64,000 bases of DNA from Mesorhizobium onobrychidis (GTDB lineage Bacteria; Pseudomonadota; Alphaproteobacteria; Rhizobiales; Rhizobiaceae). Made by a program: the position numbers and the translations under genes. The notes beneath the pieces are model-generated. The model worked only from the letters and a program-made list of their open reading frames with translations. It did no database searches and was not told the DNA's origin. Below, in pieces: positions 1-8,918 of this stretch (its first letter is position 1; each line of letters starts with the position of its first letter). Location of the stretch: assembly GCF_024707545.1 (NCBI RefSeq), contig NZ_CP062229.1, positions 3,763,501-3,827,500 of the forward strand, given 5' to 3'.

Positions 1-11
1 CTCACGGACCA

Positions 12-59
12 GCGCATGACCCGGAAACCGATTTCGGTTTCCCGGAAAGGATCATGCGC
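12..59. repeat. Intergenic palindromic repeat (GCGCATGA type)
   Basis: Outer arms GCGCATGA (12-19) and TCATGCGC (52-59) enclose inner arms AAACCGA (25-31) and TCGGTTT (34-40). The nested dyad matches the general form of short palindromes scattered between genes in Rhizobiales. It lies upstream of the haemin ATPase gene and would fold in either transcript. Confidence 0.65.
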
Positions 60-71
60 AAATGCAAAGTG

Positions 72-115
72 TTAGAGCGTCCTTTGCGCGTCCAATTGGA
101 CGCGCAGCGCTCTAA
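72..115. repeat. Intergenic palindromic repeat (TTAGAGCG type)
   Basis: A perfect 20-bp palindrome at 86-105 (GCGCGTCCAATTGGACGCGC) sits inside arms TTAGAGCG (72-79) and CGCTCTAA (108-115). It follows directly on the preceding palindrome, so the two form a composite repeat. It looks like a dispersed noncoding element rather than an operator. Confidence 0.6.
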
Positions 116-198
116 TGTCCGCTGCGCGCCGGTTCTCGAAACCACCACCATTTGACTCGCCAGAGCGAATTTCGAAACGGTCTGTGAGAGGGGTTTGC

Positions 199-987
199 AT
201 GATCGAAGCGCGGGATGTCTCGGTGGCGATCGGCGGCAAGGGCATCGTCGCCAATGTCGATTTCGACGTCCGGCCCGGCGAAATCGCGGCCATCGTCGGC
301 CCCAATGGTTCGGGCAAGACGACTTTCCTGAGGGCGTTGTCCGGCGATCTTGCCTATTCGGGCGCGGTCACCATCAACGGCCGTGACCTGTCGGTGATGA
401 AACCGGTCGAGGCCGCGACGACGCGCGCCGTGCTGCCGCAGGCGATGACGCTGTCCTTTCCGTTCACGGTGCGCGAGATCGTCAGGCTCGGCCTGCTCGG
501 CGGGCGCTCGGGCGCGCTGCCCGGCGAGGACGAGCGCCTGCCCGAACGGGCGCTGGCGCGGGTCGATCTCGACGGCTTTGCCGGCCGTTTCTACCAGGAG
601 CTTTCGGGCGGCGAGCAGCAGCGCGTGCAGTTGGCCCGTGTGCTCTGCCAGGTCTGGGCGCCGGTCCTCGACGGCAAACCGCGCTATCTCTTCCTCGACG
701 AGCCGGTTTCCAGCCTCGACATCAAGCACCAATTGATCATCATGGACATCGCCCGCGATTTCGCCAGAAGGGGCGGCGGCGTGGTCGCCATCCTGCACGA
801 CCTCAATTTGACGGCTATGTATGCCGACCGGATTTTCGTCATGCACCGCGGCAGGCTTGCTGCCACCGGCTCGCCGCAGGACGTGCTGAGCGACGATCTG
901 ATCGAAAAAGTGTTCGATTGCCGGCTAAGGGTCGGCGTGCTGCCGGCTGGAGACATGCCGTTCGTCCTGCCGCAGTCAGCGGCTTAG
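199..987 (+). CDS. hmuV: Haemin ABC transporter ATP-binding protein HmuV
   Basis: ATPase subunit that would power haem import through an inner-membrane permease and periplasmic binding protein. The 262-residue protein has Walker A GPNGSGKTT (about 34-42), ABC signature LSGGEQQ (136-142), Walker B YLFLDEP (164-170) and a switch histidine in AILHDLNL. The ATG at 199 is chosen because it follows a GAGAGGGG ribosome site and gives the family length; an upstream in-frame ATG at 115 lies in repeat DNA. The permease and binding-protein genes probably lie before the window. The convergent neighbour rirA encodes the iron regulator, which fits an iron-acquisition locus. Confidence 0.88.
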   Translation: MIEARDVSVAIGGKGIVANVDFDVRPGEIAAIVGPNGSGKTTFLRALSGDLAYSGAVTINGRDLSVMKPVEAATTRAVLPQAMTLSFPFTVREIVRLGLLGGRSGALPGEDERLPERALARVDLDGFAGRFYQELSGGEQQRVQLARVLCQVWAPVLDGKPRYLFLDEPVSSLDIKHQLIIMDIARDFARRGGGVVAILHDLNLTAMYADRIFVMHRGRLAATGSPQDVLSDDLIEKVFDCRLRVGVLPAGDMPFVLPQSAA

Positions 988-1075
988 GTCTGTTGATATT
1001 CACCCGGCCTGCAAATGACGCCCCTGCGCTTCCGGCATTGACGCGTCAATTGTCGAAGTCGGCGCCGCCCTTTTT

Positions 1076-1227
1076 CCTTCTCCCCTTGTGGGAGAAGGTG
1101 GATTGGCGCGTAGCGCCAAGACGGTTGAGGGGTGCTGGAAGGATCGCTGTTGGTGCCAAGCTGGAACACCCCTCATCCGACCGAGCTTCGCTCGGCCACC
1201 TTCTCCCACAAGGGGGAGAAGGGAGAG
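1076..1227. repeat. RIME-like intergenic repeat, copy 1
   Basis: A long inverted repeat starting CCTTCTCCCCTTGTGGGAGAAGGTGG and ending with the matching reverse complement. It contains internal hairpins around GGCGCGTAGCGCC and GAGCGAAGCTCGG-like segments. A second copy lies at 6925-7070. Both sit between the 3' ends of convergent genes (hmuV and rirA here), so they may serve as bidirectional terminators. The structure resembles rhizobial intergenic mosaic elements. Confidence 0.75.
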
Positions 1228-1268
1228 CTGGCAGCGCAAGCGCGCCGTTCGACTCGGCCCGACCGGAA

Positions 1269-1730
1269 TCAGGCGGCCGGCGCCCTTTGCACCAGCATGT
1301 CGATGCCGAGCAGGTGCCGCACGTTCGGGCGCGCCGCCACCATGTCGGCGATCGTATAGCGCTCGAGCACGGCGAAGAACGCATTGAGCGCCTCGCGCAG
1401 CGCCGAATTCAGTGCGCAACTGTCGATCAGCGGACATTCGGCGGCGTCGTTCTCGAAGCATTCGGCCATGGCGAAGCTCTCTTCGGTCACGCGCACGACG
1501 TCGAACAGTGTGATCGATTCGGCCGGGCGGCCGAGCCTGACACCGCCGTTCCTGCCGCGCACCGTCTCGACCAGACCATGCTCGACCAAAGGCTGCAGGA
1601 TCTTGAAGAGAAAAAGTTCCGACACCGAGTAGGCGGCCGCGATCTCCGGGATTCGGCTCAGCCGGTCGGTATTAGCGGCGCAATACATCAGGATGCGCAT
1701 GGCGTAGTTGGTCTGGCGTGTCAGCCGCAT
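1269..1730 (-). CDS. rirA: Rrf2-family iron-responsive regulator RirA
   Basis: Fe-S-dependent transcription factor that represses iron-uptake genes in iron-replete rhizobia. The 153-residue protein begins MRLTRQTNYAMRILMY and has an N-terminal winged helix (about 1-80). Three cysteines at about 91, 99 and 105 would hold the cluster. The wing segment VETVRGRNGGVRLG is typical of Rrf2 proteins, and the overall sequence matches my memory of Rhizobium RirA closely. The start at 1730 is preferred over 1847 because it has a GTGAGGAC ribosome site and the family N terminus. The gene is convergent with hmuV, a likely target. Confidence 0.88.
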   Translation of the reverse strand: MRLTRQTNYAMRILMYCAANTDRLSRIPEIAAAYSVSELFLFKILQPLVEHGLVETVRGRNGGVRLGRPAESITLFDVVRVTEESFAMAECFENDAAECPLIDSCALNSALREALNAFFAVLERYTIADMVAARPNVRHLLGIDMLVQRAPAA

Positions 1731-1776
1731 TTTGTCCTCACGAGGCAATAGCTTGAGCTCAATATGGCCTATACCT

Positions 1777-1789
1777 TGGAATAATTCCA
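1777..1789. promoter_or_regulatory. Palindrome upstream of rirA
   Basis: TGGAATAATTCCA is a perfect 6-1-6 palindrome 47 bases upstream of the rirA start codon. Its position would suit an autoregulatory or other repressor site. No known RirA consensus is clearly matched, so the assignment is tentative. Confidence 0.35.
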
Positions 1790-1928
1790 GACTGGTAGCG
1801 CATAATAGCTGAATATTCTTATCAGGTTTGTGTGGGCGGTCGTGCAAACCATAATCCTAATATGGCGCGCATTCGGGTGGGCGGATTACTAAATTAAGTC
1901 CGCGAGACCGACCAGGAGCAGTTCATCC

Positions 1929-3224
1929 ATGTCACAATCAGCACCGACTTTGGCATCCGCCCGGTTCGATGCCGACGCGGACGCCAAGCTTTCGGCGCTT
2001 CGGCGCACCAAGTTCGTCGCCACCGCAGCGCTCGCGCTCTGCGTCCTCGTCTTTGCGGTGGCCAAGTCGTTCGAGGGCCACTATGCGTGGCTGGCGTTCG
2101 TCGCCGCTTTCGCCGAGGCGGCAACCATCGGTGGGCTGGCCGACTGGTATGCGGTGGTCGCGCTGTTCAGACGGCCGCTCGGCCTGCCGATCCCGCACAC
2201 CGCCATCATCCCGGAGAACCAGAACCGCATCGCCGACAATCTCGGCCGCTTCATCGAGGTCAATTTCCTGGCGCCCGAGCCGGTGCGCGAAAAGCTTGCC
2301 GAGGTCGATTTTTCCGCGCTCGTCGCGGACTGGCTGGCCGACCCCAACCGCGCCGCCGATCTGTCGCATTTCGTCGGCCGGCTGGTGCCGCAGACACTGG
2401 CGGCCGTGGAGCAGTCGGGCCTGCGCGGCTTCGTCACCAGCCGCATGCTGGAGCAGATCGAAAAGGTGCCGCTGGCGCCGCTCGCCGCCGAGTTGCTGTC
2501 GGCCCTGACCGACGACCGCCGCCACCAAAGACTGTTCGACGAATTCACCAAGGTCGTCGGCCGGTTCCTGAGCGACGAGCAGGCGCTGGCGACGATGCGC
2601 GAGAAGATCCGCGAGGAACTGCCGTCGCTGTTCAACCTGTTTCGCGCCGATGCCTATCTGCTGAAGAAGATCGTCGCCTCCGCCGGTTCGCTGCTCGACG
2701 AGGTGAGGGCCGATCCCGATCACCCGATGCGCGCCGAATTCGACCGTTTTGTCCTGACCTTCGTCGAGCGGCTGAGGACATCCAAGCAATACGCCAAGCG
2801 CGCCGAGAAACTGAAGCGCGATTTCCTCGCCCGGCCGGAGCTGAAGGCGCTGGCCGGCGACATGTGGGAAAGCCTCAGTGTGTTCATCGAGCAGGACGCC
2901 AAGGCGCCGAATTCGATGATCCGCGCCCATCTCGCCAACATGTTCGTCGAGGTCGGCCGCCATCTTGCCGGCGACGCGCAGATCAGGGCCGACATGAACC
3001 AGGGTTTCGTCGTGGCGCTGTCTTCCTTCGTCGAAAGCCAGAAGAGCGGCGTCTCGAAATTCATCGCCGATCAGGTCAAGCGCTGGGACCTTGCCCAGCT
3101 CACCAGGCTGATCGAGATGAACATCGGCAGGGACCTGCAATATATCCGGTTCAACGGCATGGTCATCGGCGGCCTTGCCGGCGTGGTGCTCCATACGGTG
3201 GAACGGCTGTTCCTCGTCGGCTGA
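1929..3224 (+). CDS. DUF445 family membrane protein
   Basis: A 431-residue protein of the DUF445 (YjiN-like) family, whose function is unknown. Hydrophobic segments lie at about 28-48 and 53-75. A conserved-looking GGLADWYAVVALFRRPLG stretch follows, then a long amphipathic helical region, with a last hydrophobic segment near the C terminus (about 408-428). The ATG at 1929 lies after CAGGAGCAG. The next gene starts about 100 bp downstream on the same strand. The long open frame on the opposite strand here is a GC-driven shadow. Confidence 0.8.
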   Translation: MSQSAPTLASARFDADADAKLSALRRTKFVATAALALCVLVFAVAKSFEGHYAWLAFVAAFAEAATIGGLADWYAVVALFRRPLGLPIPHTAIIPENQNRIADNLGRFIEVNFLAPEPVREKLAEVDFSALVADWLADPNRAADLSHFVGRLVPQTLAAVEQSGLRGFVTSRMLEQIEKVPLAPLAAELLSALTDDRRHQRLFDEFTKVVGRFLSDEQALATMREKIREELPSLFNLFRADAYLLKKIVASAGSLLDEVRADPDHPMRAEFDRFVLTFVERLRTSKQYAKRAEKLKRDFLARPELKALAGDMWESLSVFIEQDAKAPNSMIRAHLANMFVEVGRHLAGDAQIRADMNQGFVVALSSFVESQKSGVSKFIADQVKRWDLAQLTRLIEMNIGRDLQYIRFNGMVIGGLAGVVLHTVERLFLVG

Positions 3225-3320
3225 GGCGCGATGTGTTGCGCGGCCGAATGGACCGTGAGGCTCCAGTGCCCTATTGTTCTCTTCAGGTGCCGCATTCGCA
3301 GCAACAGGGGAGACGCCACC

Positions 3321-3749
3321 ATGGCAAAGCGACCGGAATCCGACACCTTCATGGACATGTTCGGCAGGTTCGGCCGCGACCTGAAGCTGCCGAACGTCGA
3401 TGTCGAGGCGATCCTCAACCATCATCGCAAGAACCTCGAAGCACTGGAAAAGTCGGCCAGGGCAAGTGCTGCCGGAGCGTCGTCGCTGCTCTCCAGACAA
3501 CGCGAGATGCTGCAGGACACGCTGCACGAGATCGCCGACATGGCGCAGAGCTACAGGGCTCCGGGCGATCCTCGGGAGTTGATGGCCAAGCAAACGGCGT
3601 TCGCCAGGAAATCCTTCGAAACCGCATTGAAGAATGCCGGCGAGGTGGCCGAGCTGGCCAGGAAATCCGGCACCGAATCGGTCGAGATCCTGCGCGAGCG
3701 CATCAAGGAGGCGATGGCGGAAATCCGCACCGGCTACGATAAGAAGTAA
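3321..3749 (+). CDS. Phasin family protein
   Basis: A 142-residue, highly helical, charged protein of phasin type. Phasins coat polyhydroxyalkanoate granules and limit their size. Alanine-rich amphipathic helices span most of the length, including a segment ending in ELARKSGTESVEILRERI that is typical of the family. The start at 3321 follows CAGGGGAGACGCCACC. A MaoC-type hydratase, which can feed PHA synthesis, is the next gene, so a storage-polymer role fits both. Confidence 0.72.
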   Translation: MAKRPESDTFMDMFGRFGRDLKLPNVDVEAILNHHRKNLEALEKSARASAAGASSLLSRQREMLQDTLHEIADMAQSYRAPGDPRELMAKQTAFARKSFETALKNAGEVAELARKSGTESVEILRERIKEAMAEIRTGYDKK

Positions 3750-3994
3750 GCTGTTCCCAAGCCAAAGCAGGCGGACTTTTCTCCCGTCTATCCGCCTCCT
3801 GAAAGCCGTATTGTTGAACCTTGGCGCTGGCGAGGCGCACAAGTGTCCTCTTGCCCGGATGAACCTGTTTCCGGCGCTGGACACCGGCACCGACGCGATC
3901 CGGTCTGGGATGCCGTAGCGGAAGGTGCGGAGCGAATTGACAGAGGCAGCCGGTTCGTGGTCCGGAGGCAGGGCAAGCGATCGGGAAAGCAGGA

Positions 3995-4495
3995 ATGACG
4001 CAAACACGGCCGAGGACGCCGCCGACCTACGAGCAGCTCAGGACGATGACAGGGCAGGAGCTTGGCGCGTCGGACTGGACGACGGTCGACCAGAGCCGCA
4101 TCGACCAGTTCGCCGAATGCACGGGCGACCGCCAATGGATCCATGTCGATCCAGAGCGGGCGAAGCGGCAGAGCCCGTTCCGCGCCACCATCGCGCATGG
4201 CTATCTGACGCTGTCGATCATCGGTGCGCTGGCGCTCGACATGGGCATCGTGCCCGAAAACACGCAAGCCGTCTTCAACTACGGCTTCGACAAGGTGCGG
4301 TTCCTGGCGCCGGTCAGGGCCGGCGCGCGCATCAGGCTGCGCATCACGCTTTTGTCCATGGAGGACAAAGGCCCCGGCCAGTATCTGATGAAGGCCGCCA
4401 ATATCGTCGAGATCGAAGGTGAGAAGAAGCCGGCGCTGACCGCCGAAACGCTGGTTATGCTCTATGAGCGGCGCCGCAGGCGGGCAGGGGCGTGA
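3995..4495 (+). CDS. MaoC-like dehydratase (NodN type)
   Basis: A 166-residue single hot-dog-fold protein predicted to hydrate trans-2-enoyl-CoA to (R)-3-hydroxyacyl-CoA. The hydratase-2 signature is visible: FAECTGDRQWIHVDPERA, with catalytic Asp at about 45 and His at about 50. GYLTLSIIG follows, as in NodN and MaoC proteins. It lies 245 bp downstream of the phasin gene and convergent with the MocR regulator. Substrate cannot be fixed from sequence. Confidence 0.82.
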   Translation: MTQTRPRTPPTYEQLRTMTGQELGASDWTTVDQSRIDQFAECTGDRQWIHVDPERAKRQSPFRATIAHGYLTLSIIGALALDMGIVPENTQAVFNYGFDKVRFLAPVRAGARIRLRITLLSMEDKGPGQYLMKAANIVEIEGEKKPALTAETLVMLYERRRRRAGA

Positions 4496-4536
4496 CGGGC
4501 AAAGCGCCAAGGCCTGCATTTCCGTGACAGCGAAAA

Positions 4537-5940
4537 TCAACGCGACATCGCCTCTTCGAGCGTCCTGAAAATTCTCTCGTCTGCCGACTGCGCGACGTTG
4601 AAGCGCAGGAAACGGCTGGCAGTTTGGGACAGGCTGAACGCGTTGCCGGGCGCCAGCACGACATTGGCCGACAAGGCGCGGCGGGCTATTTCAGCTGCAT
4701 CCACGCCTTCCGGCAGGCTGCACCACAAGAACATGCCGGTCGGCTGGTCGATCCACGGCATGATGCCGATCGCCCTCAGGCGGGTGCTTGTCTCAGCCAT
4801 GGCGCGTGAAAGCCGCGTGCGCAGCAAATCTACGTGCTTGCGATAGCTGCCGTCCTTCAGCAGCGCCAGCACCAGTTCGGAGGCAAGCCTGCCGCTGCCG
4901 AAGGACGTGGCAATCTTGAGGTCGGTCAGTCCTTCCATCCAGTCGCGCGGAGCCGCGATGAAGCCGCAGCGCACCGACGCCGAAAGCGTTTTGGAGAAGC
5001 TGCCGATATGGACGACGCGACCAAGACCGTCGAACGCCGCCAGCCTGGGTGCGGGCGCGTGTTCGAAGTCGGCAAAGATATCGTCTTCGATGATCGTCAG
5101 ATCCGATTGGTCGGCGAGCTTGAGCAATCGATGGGCGACGACCGGCGACAGAATTGCCCCCGTTGGATTGTGAAGTGCGGAATTGGTGATGTAGAGGCGC
5201 GGCCGGTGCTCGATCAGCGCCTGCGCAAACAGCTCGATATCCGGTCCCGACGGCGTATAGGGAACGCCGACCACCTTGGCCCGGTGGGCGCGCAACAGGG
5301 CATGAAAGTTGAAATAGCAGGGGTCGTCGACCAGCACCGTGTCGCCTGGCTCGAGCAGGAACCGGCAGAGGAGGTCGATGGCCTGGGTGCCCGATTCCGT
5401 CAGCATGATCTGGTCGGGAGATGCCTCGATGCCGTGCTCTGCCATGCGCCGTGCGAGCAGATGACGCAGCGGCGGCAGCCCGAGCGGAGTGCCGTAATCC
5501 GTCAGCGTGACATCATCGCCGCGTGCCATTGTCCGCAGGGCCCGGCGCAACCCAGCCTCCGGCATCCAGGAGGCAGGCAGCCATCCGCAGCCGGGTTTGA
5601 GCACGCCGTCGCCGGCTTCCAGCGATTGGCGCGAAACCCAGAGCGGATCGACAGCTCGATCAAGCCTGGGGCCGATCTCGGCCAGTGACAAGGGAGCCAG
5701 CGGTCCGGCGGCATAGAAACCCGAACCTGGACGCGAGCGGATGATGCCTTCTGCGGCAAGACGTTCATAGGCCTCGACCACGGTGGATTTCGAAACCTGC
5801 ATGGTTTTCGCAAAAGCCCGGATCGAAGGCAGTCGTGTCCCCGGTGTCAGGCTGCGCGCGGCGATCCTGTGCCTGATCGTCGCCATGACGCTTTCGACAA
5901 GCGTCCCGTTGCCCTGACTTGCCGTCGCCTGCTCGTCCAT
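4537..5940 (-). CDS. MocR-type regulator (GntR HTH fused to aminotransferase fold)
   Basis: A 467-residue transcription factor with an N-terminal GntR winged helix (about 12-75; RAFAKTMQVSKSTVVEAYER) and a class I aminotransferase-like domain (about 110-465). The PLP lysine is K317 in HIGSFSKTLSASVRCGF, and HNPTG appears at about 257-261. MocR proteins usually control vitamin B6, amino-acid or transport genes. The divergent EamA exporter gene starts about 105 bp away and is the natural target. Confidence 0.85.
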   Translation of the reverse strand: MDEQATASQGNGTLVESVMATIRHRIAARSLTPGTRLPSIRAFAKTMQVSKSTVVEAYERLAAEGIIRSRPGSGFYAAGPLAPLSLAEIGPRLDRAVDPLWVSRQSLEAGDGVLKPGCGWLPASWMPEAGLRRALRTMARGDDVTLTDYGTPLGLPPLRHLLARRMAEHGIEASPDQIMLTESGTQAIDLLCRFLLEPGDTVLVDDPCYFNFHALLRAHRAKVVGVPYTPSGPDIELFAQALIEHRPRLYITNSALHNPTGAILSPVVAHRLLKLADQSDLTIIEDDIFADFEHAPAPRLAAFDGLGRVVHIGSFSKTLSASVRCGFIAAPRDWMEGLTDLKIATSFGSGRLASELVLALLKDGSYRKHVDLLRTRLSRAMAETSTRLRAIGIMPWIDQPTGMFLWCSLPEGVDAAEIARRALSANVVLAPGNAFSLSQTASRFLRFNVAQSADERIFRTLEEAMSR

Positions 5941-5962
5941 CCGTACTGCTCAATCTACCATG

Positions 5963-5980
5963 ACAGTTTTATCGAACTGT
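5963..5980. promoter_or_regulatory. Candidate MocR operator
   Basis: ACAGTT (5963-5968) and AACTGT (5975-5980) form a perfect 6-bp dyad with a 6-bp spacer. It lies in the 105-bp gap between the divergent mocR-like and eamA-like starts. MocR regulators commonly bind paired repeats in such gaps. Assignment is by position and symmetry only. Confidence 0.4.
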
Positions 5981-6045
5981 ACCTCATTGTCTCTGGTGGT
6001 GCCATATGTCCGGCCCGATAGAGGGCGAGACATCAGGAGCGTGCG

Positions 6046-6909
6046 ATGGACAAGACGGCGGGTGGCTGGATCAACGGATTCGTAGGCGTGCTGATTTTCA
6101 GCGGATCGCTTCCGGCAACGCGCGTCGCGGTCATGGATTTCGATCCGGCGTTCCTAACCGTCGCCCGTGCTGCCACGGCAGGCATTCTCGGCCTCGCGCT
6201 CCTGCTCATTTTTCGCCAGAAGCGCCCGGAGCGGCGCGATCTGCTGTCGCTGGCCATCGTGGCGCTCGGCGTCGTGGTCGGCTTTCCGCTGCTGACCGCG
6301 CTGGCGCTCAAGCACATCACCTCGGCCCATTCCATCATCTTCGTCGGCCTGTTGCCGCTGGCGACCGCAATCTTCGGCGTCATTCGCGGCGGCGATCGCC
6401 CCAAACCGGCTTTCTGGCTGTTTTCATGCCTTGGCAGCGCCCTTGTTGCCGGTTTTGCAGTGACGCAAGGTGTGGCGGCCGCGCCGCTTGGCGACATGCT
6501 GATGCTGGCCGCCATTATCCTGTGCGGACTGGGCTATGCGGAAGGCGCCACGCTGTCCCGCAAACTCGGCGGCTGGCAGGTGATCTCATGGGCGCTGGTG
6601 TTGTCGCTGCCGGTCATGCTGGCCCTGACGCTCATCACCATGCCACCGTCGCTCGAACCCGTCGGCAAGGCCGCCTGGATCGGCCTGGCCTATGTCTCGC
6701 TGTTCAGCATGCTGATCGGTTTTGTGTTCTGGTATCGCGGATTGGCACAAGGCGGCATCGCTGCGGTCGGGCAACTGCAGCTTCTCCAGCCTTTCTTCGG
6801 CCTTGGGCTGGCGGCAACGCTGCTGCACGAGCCGGTCAGCCCCGCCATGATCGCCGTCACTGCTGCCGTCGTGCTTTGCGTGGTCGGTGCGAAGCAATAT
6901 GCGAGATAG
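6046..6909 (+). CDS. EamA/DMT-family transporter
   Basis: A 287-residue inner-membrane protein with about ten hydrophobic segments arranged as two EamA repeats, the usual drug/metabolite transporter topology. Alternating hydrophobic helices and a positively charged loop (RQKRPERRD) are visible. These carriers export amino acids, metabolites or drugs. The gene is divergent from the MocR regulator, which suggests substrate-induced export. Its 3' end abuts the second RIME-like repeat. Confidence 0.85.
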   Translation: MDKTAGGWINGFVGVLIFSGSLPATRVAVMDFDPAFLTVARAATAGILGLALLLIFRQKRPERRDLLSLAIVALGVVVGFPLLTALALKHITSAHSIIFVGLLPLATAIFGVIRGGDRPKPAFWLFSCLGSALVAGFAVTQGVAAAPLGDMLMLAAIILCGLGYAEGATLSRKLGGWQVISWALVLSLPVMLALTLITMPPSLEPVGKAAWIGLAYVSLFSMLIGFVFWYRGLAQGGIAAVGQLQLLQPFFGLGLAATLLHEPVSPAMIAVTAAVVLCVVGAKQYAR

Positions 6910-6924
6910 GCGCCGGCCCTTCTT

Positions 6925-7070
6925 CCTTCTCCCCTTGTGGGAGAAGGTGGATTGGCGCGCAGCGCCAAGACGGTTGAGGGGTGCTGTCCGGAACGCCCTC
7001 GTGCCAAGCTGGAACACCCCTCATCCGACCGCTTCGCGGCCACCTTCTCCCAACGGGGGAGAAGGGAGAG
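6925..7070. repeat. RIME-like intergenic repeat, copy 2
   Basis: Close match to the repeat at 1076-1227: same outer arms, same GGATTGGCGCGCAGCGCCAAGACGG-type core and the same CAAGCTGGAACACCCCTCATCCGACC segment. The internal spacer is shorter. It again separates convergent genes (the EamA transporter and an alcohol dehydrogenase). Confidence 0.75.
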
Positions 7071-7079
7071 CCGACTTGG

Positions 7080-8120
7080 CTAGAACCTGGTCACAACGCC
7101 GATGCCGATGCCTTCGAAGCCGCCCATCGCCATCAGCGCGGCCGGCGCCTCTTCGAGGCTGATTTTCTTGCCGACCAGCAGTTCGGGTTTCAGCTTGCCG
7201 GTGCGGATCATCTCCATCATCGCCTGATAGCGGTGGGCCTGCATGCCGTGGCTGCCGCGGATTTCGAGCTCGAAGGCGATCACCTTGTCCATCGGGATCT
7301 GCGGCCTGGCGTGATCGCCGAGCATCAGCCCGACCTGCACATGGCGGCCGCGCCGGCGCAGGTTCGCGATCGAGTTGAACGAGGTCGTTGAGTGGCCGAG
7401 GGCATCCATCGACATATGCGCGCCGCCATTGGTGATCTGCTTGACCGCCTTGACCACATTCGGCGTCTTGGCGGCGTTGATCGTCGCTACCGCGCCGATC
7501 TTGCTGGCGAAGTCCAGCTTCTCGTCGGTCAGGTCGATGGCAATCACATTGGCGCCCATGGCGCTGGCGATCATGATCGCCGACAGGCCGACGCCGCCGC
7601 AGCCATGCACGGCCACCCATTCGCCGGGCGTCACCCGGCCCTGGTCGACAATGGCGCGGAACGAGGTGACGAAGCGGCAGCCGAGGCTGGCGGCGGTGGC
7701 GAATTCCATCTCGTCCGGCAAACGGACCAGATTGGTGTCGGCATGGTCGATGGCGACAAATTCGGCGAACGAGCCCCAGGCGGTGAAGCCGGGCTGGGTC
7801 TGGTGTTCGCAGACCTGATGGTTGCCCGAGCTGCATTCGAAGCAACGGCCGCAGCCGACGGCGAATGGCACCGTGACGCGCTCGCCGGTCTTCCATCGGG
7901 TCACCTGCCTGCCGGCCGCCACCACGACGCCGGCAAGCTCGTGGCCAGGCACATGCGGCAGGCGGATGCCGTCGTCATGGCCCATCCAGCCATGCCAATC
8001 GCTGCGGCAGAGACCGGTCGCCTCGACCTTGATGACAACGCCGCCCAGTGCCGGCTCCGGATCGGGAACGGTCTGGATCGTTGGCGTTTCACCGAACTTT
8101 TCGAAGACAACGGCTTTCAT
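7080..8120 (-). CDS. Zinc-dependent medium-chain alcohol dehydrogenase
   Basis: A 346-residue MDR dehydrogenase. The catalytic-zinc cysteine is in [13 protein letters not shown] is in VPGHELAG, and the structural-zinc lobe [15 protein letters not shown] has all four cysteines. NAD(P) is bound at GCGGVG. The ATG at 8120 follows GAGGAATTGCCG; a TTG two codons upstream is less likely. It lies 32 bp downstream of the maiA-like gene on the same strand, so the two are probably cotranscribed. The substrate is unknown. Confidence 0.83.
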   Translation of the reverse strand: MKAVVFEKFGETPTIQTVPDPEPALGGVVIKVEATGLCRSDWHGWMGHDDGIRLPHVPGHELAGVVVAAGRQVTRWKTGERVTVPFAVGCGRCFECSSGNHQVCEHQTQPGFTAWGSFAEFVAIDHADTNLVRLPDEMEFATAASLGCRFVTSFRAIVDQGRVTPGEWVAVHGCGGVGLSAIMIASAMGANVIAIDLTDEKLDFASKIGAVATINAAKTPNVVKAVKQITNGGAHMSMDALGHSTTSFNSIANLRRRGRHVQVGLMLGDHARPQIPMDKVIAFELEIRGSHGMQAHRYQAMMEMIRTGKLKPELLVGKKISLEEAPAALMAMGGFEGIGIGVVTRF

Positions 8121-8152
8121 CGGCAATTCCTCATGCTTTAATCCAACTCGCT

Positions 8153-8803
8153 CTATTCGACATCGATCTGGTTCTCGGGTGCGGCCTTTTGGAAGGCCGG
8201 CAGCGCCATGCAGGCGGCGTGGATGCGTTTGATCGTCGGGTAAGGCGTCATGTCGACGCCGAAACGGGCATTGCTGGTGACCTGAGCGACCAGGCAGATG
8301 TCGGCCAGCCCCGGTGTGTCGCCATGGCAGAATGTCCCGGTTTCGGCCGAGGAAGCCAGAATCTTTTCAAGCGGCTGGAACCCTTCGTTCACCCAGTGCC
8401 GGAACCAGTTGGCGACATCCTCGTCGCCGGCGCCGAACAGCGTGCGCAGCGAGGTCAGCACGCGCAGATTGTTCACCGGATGAATGTCGCAGGCGATCAT
8501 CTGCGCCAGCATCCTGACTCGAGCCCGGCCACGCGCGTCCTGCGGTAAAAGTGGCGGTTCGGGCCTGGTCTCGTCGAGAAATTCGATGATCGCCAGCGAT
8601 TGGGTCAGTAGCGTGCCGTCGCCCAGGATCAGTGCCGGCACCAGTCCTTGCGGATTGACCGAGAGATAGGCGGGCTCCAGATGCTCGCCGTGGCGCAGAT
8701 GATGCGGCACGTATTGGTAGGTCATGCCCTTCATCTCCAGCGCGATCCGCACCCGGTGGGAGGTGGAGGAGCGGTAGTAGTTATGAAGGACGAGGTCGCT
8801 CAT
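8153..8803 (-). CDS. maiA: Maleylacetoacetate isomerase (zeta-class GST)
   Basis: A 216-residue glutathione transferase of zeta class, which isomerises maleylacetoacetate to fumarylacetoacetate in tyrosine/homogentisate breakdown. The zeta signature appears as [11 protein letters not shown] near the N terminus, then NPQGLVPAL, and the C-terminal domain has [11 protein letters not shown]. The start at 8803 ([10 protein letters not shown]) gives normal family length; the upstream extension to 8956 lacks homology-like sequence. It is the first gene of a probable two-gene unit with the alcohol dehydrogenase. Confidence 0.83.
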   Translation of the reverse strand: MSDLVLHNYYRSSTSHRVRIALEMKGMTYQYVPHHLRHGEHLEPAYLSVNPQGLVPALILGDGTLLTQSLAIIEFLDETRPEPPLLPQDARGRARVRMLAQMIACDIHPVNNLRVLTSLRTLFGAGDEDVANWFRHWVNEGFQPLEKILASSAETGTFCHGDTPGLADICLVAQVTSNARFGVDMTPYPTIKRIHAACMALPAFQKAAPENQIDVE

Positions 8804-8918
8804 TGCGGCACATTCGGCCGATTTGGACGACCGGGCAAGGCATGGATGTACTATTTGCCAATAATCTGGCCATGGTTGCTGGGCTATTCTATCCTGCCCT
8901 GAACTGAAACGAACGCCA

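Noticed and set aside
1777..1789. Palindrome considered as a proven RirA/IRO box
   Set aside because: It lacks the TGA-N9-TCA form reported for IRO boxes, so only a general operator is claimed.
1938..4007. Open frame of 689 codons on the minus strand
   Set aside because: It is antisense to the DUF445 and phasin genes, which have clear family sequence and ribosome sites. High GC keeps the complementary frame open; its product is His/Arg/Gln-rich and unlike any protein.
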